Assembly: GCA_029218485.1 (NCBI GenBank)
Contig: JAQXRK010000057.1
Location: forward strand, 1-6,919
Source: a bacterium
Lineage (GTDB): Bacteria; Bacillota; Clostridia; Christensenellales; CAG-138
Direction: 5' to 3'
DNA length: 6,919 bases
Position 1 is the stretch's first letter. Each line of letters begins with the position of its first letter. The position numbers and the translations under genes are program-made. The notes below the pieces were generated by a model that did no database searches, was not told the origin of the DNA, and saw nothing but the letters and a program-made list of their open reading frames with translations. Positions 5,668 to 6,919 of this stretch are shown here, one piece after another.

Positions 5668-6278
5668 ACGAGCTCGTCAAGATTCTTCTGTTCATGGTGA
5701 GCTGCGTGCTCACGCACAACTTCATCTTCTCCCGGTTTCTGGGCTGCTGCCCGTTCCTCGGCGTTTCGAGCAAGGTGGAGACGGCGTTCGGCATGGGCAT
5801 GGCGGTCACGTTCGTCATGGCGCTGGCCAGCCTGTTCACCTATATGGTGTACCACTGGATGCTCGTGCCGCTCGGGCTGGAGTACCTGAGCACGATTGCG
5901 TTCATCCTCGTGATCGCAAGCCTCGTGCAGGTCGTTGAGATGTTCCTGAAGAAATCCGCCCCGAGCCTGTACAGCGCGCTGGGCATCTACCTGCCGCTGA
6001 TCACGACCAACTGCGCGGTGCTCGGCGTCTGCATCCTGAACATCGGCGGTTCGACCACGCTGGCCAACGGCATGGTCATCGAATACAACCTGCTCTACTC
6101 GGTGCTCAACGGCGTGTTCGGCGCGCTGGGCTTCCTGCTGGCCATCGTGCTGATGGCGGGCGTGCGCGAGCGGCTGGAGTCCGCGCATATCGCAACGCCG
6201 CTCAAGGGCTTCTCGATCTCGCTGATCATCGCGGGTCTGATGAGCATTGCGTTCATGGGCTTCAACGGGCTGGTTTAA
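5664..6278 (+). CDS. rnfA: Rnf complex subunit RnfA (membrane, [2Fe-2S] cysteines)
   Basis: 204 aa, about six membrane segments, paralogous to RnfE and folded with inverted topology against it in the complex core. Family motifs: THNFIFSRFLGCCPFLGVS (17-35), METAFGMG-type VETAFGMGMAVTFVM (38-52) and GIYLPLITTNCAVLGVCILN (107-126). C29 and C117 correspond to the conserved cluster cysteines; C28 and C123 are additional. The start overlaps the rnfE stop as ATGA, and GGAGG (5652-5656) lies 7 nt upstream within rnfE. The TAA forms part of the AAGGAGG ribosome binding site of rnfB. Confidence 0.96.
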   Translation: MNELVKILLFMVSCVLTHNFIFSRFLGCCPFLGVSSKVETAFGMGMAVTFVMALASLFTYMVYHWMLVPLGLEYLSTIAFILVIASLVQVVEMFLKKSAPSLYSALGIYLPLITTNCAVLGVCILNIGGSTTLANGMVIEYNLLYSVLNGVFGALGFLLAIVLMAGVRERLESAHIATPLKGFSISLIIAGLMSIAFMGFNGLV

Positions 6279-6293
6279 GGAGGTGCGCACGGA

Positions 6294-6919
6294 ATGAACT
6301 GGATTGCAATTCTTGCGGCGCTGGGCGTGCTGGGCGCGCTCGGCCTGCTGTTCGGACTGGTGCTCGGCGTCGTCGGCAAGAAGTTTGCCGTGGAGACGGA
6401 TGAGCGCGTGGCGCGCGTGCGCGACTGCTTGGGCGGCGCCAACTGCGGCGCCTGCGGCTATGCCGGCTGCGACGCGTTCGCCGAAGCCGTTGTGAAGGGC
6501 GAGGCCAAGCCCAACGGCTGCACGCCGGGCGGTACGAAGGCGGCCAAGGCCATCGGCGCGATCATGGGCATGGACGTGTCGGCCATGGTGCCGAAGGTGG
6601 CGCGCGTGCGCTGCAACGGCACCTGCGAGAACGTCGCTCCCCGCTATGAGTACACGGGCGTGCGGAGCTGCCGCGCCGCGGCCGCGATCTCGGGCGGCCC
6701 GAAGGAATGCCATTATGGCTGTCTGGGCTATGGCGACTGCCTCTCCCGCTGCGCGTTTGGCGCGATCTCGCTGGAAAACGGCATTGCGCACGTCGATCCG
6801 GACAAGTGCACCGGCTGCGGCATGTGCGAGGATACCTGCCCGCGCAGCATCATCCACCTGCTGCCGCGCGACAAGACCATCGTGGTCACCTGCCGCAACA
6901 AGGCGATCGGCAAGATCGC
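6294..6919 (+). CDS. rnfB: Rnf complex subunit RnfB, partial (3' end beyond the right edge)
   Basis: The first 208 codons; the frame is open at the right edge. RnfB is the ferredoxin-accepting, multi-[4Fe-4S] subunit. Seen in order: one N-terminal membrane segment (about 4-28); the Fes domain GGANCGACGYAGCDAFAEAV (47-66) with C51, C54, C59 and C76 in GCTPGG; RVRCNGTC (104-111); YEYTGVRSCRAAAAISGGPKEC-type region (118-139); C139, C143, C149 and C153 in the YGCLGYGDC segment; and C172-x2-C175-x2-C178-x3-C182-P. Clostridial RnfB usually has further ferredoxin motifs after this point, which lie outside the window. An unusual C45 stands where relatives often have Leu-Pro before GANCG. ATG 6294 follows AAGGAGG (6277-6283) by 10 nt; rnfA ends 15 nt before. 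Confidence 0.96.
   Translation, partial: MNWIAILAALGVLGALGLLFGLVLGVVGKKFAVETDERVARVRDCLGGANCGACGYAGCDAFAEAVVKGEAKPNGCTPGGTKAAKAIGAIMGMDVSAMVPKVARVRCNGTCENVAPRYEYTGVRSCRAAAAISGGPKECHYGCLGYGDCLSRCAFGAISLENGIAHVDPDKCTGCGMCEDTCPRSIIHLLPRDKTIVVTCRNKAIGKI

Noticed and set aside
4986..6857. Long minus-strand open frame opposite rnfE, rnfA and rnfB
   Set aside because: Same reason: a shadow of GC-rich coding sequence, low in complexity, opposite three well-supported genes.

Overview
This window most likely comes from a GC-rich Gram-positive anaerobe of the class Clostridia, perhaps one of the high-GC gut lineages such as Christensenellales or Oscillospirales. Three things point there: the gene order rnfC-D-G-E-A-B, which is the order in Clostridia and Acetobacterium; strong AGGAGG-type ribosome binding sites; and a membrane-anchored cell-wall protein with a Thr/Pro-rich stalk. 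The exact taxon cannot be read from the sequence.

Layout. Positions 1-753 (minus strand) hold the N-terminal part of a zinc-dependent phospholipase C-like protein. It runs off the left edge and contains an exact 119-bp in-frame duplication (1-119 and 451-569). Positions 754-984 are a divergent promoter region with an extended -10 promoter on each strand, a perfect inverted repeat and a T9 tract. Positions 985-1914 (plus strand) encode an anchored protein with an Amidase_3-like domain in which most catalytic and zinc-binding residues appear to be replaced. Positions 1915-2211 contain a terminator, a second AT-rich hairpin with a T-run, a near-consensus sigma-A-type promoter and a leader hairpin. 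From 2212 to the right edge runs the rnf operon: rnfC, rnfD, rnfG, rnfE, rnfA and the first 208 codons of rnfB. The genes are overlapping or separated by at most 15 nt.

Function. The six rnf genes encode the Rnf complex (ferredoxin:NAD+ oxidoreductase, ion-translocating). RnfB takes electrons from reduced ferredoxin. The RnfA/RnfE membrane pair and the flavinylated RnfD/RnfG carry them through the membrane part, and RnfC delivers them to NAD+ while Na+ or H+ is pumped out. The coupling ion cannot be told from the sequence. The two upstream genes are envelope or lipid related and are transcribed independently of rnf.

The rnf operon itself is ordinary. The items most worth a second look are the apparent pseudo-amidase, the duplication inside the phospholipase-like gene (real or an assembly artefact), and its possibly leaderless promoter. 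I see no clearly new multi-gene system.
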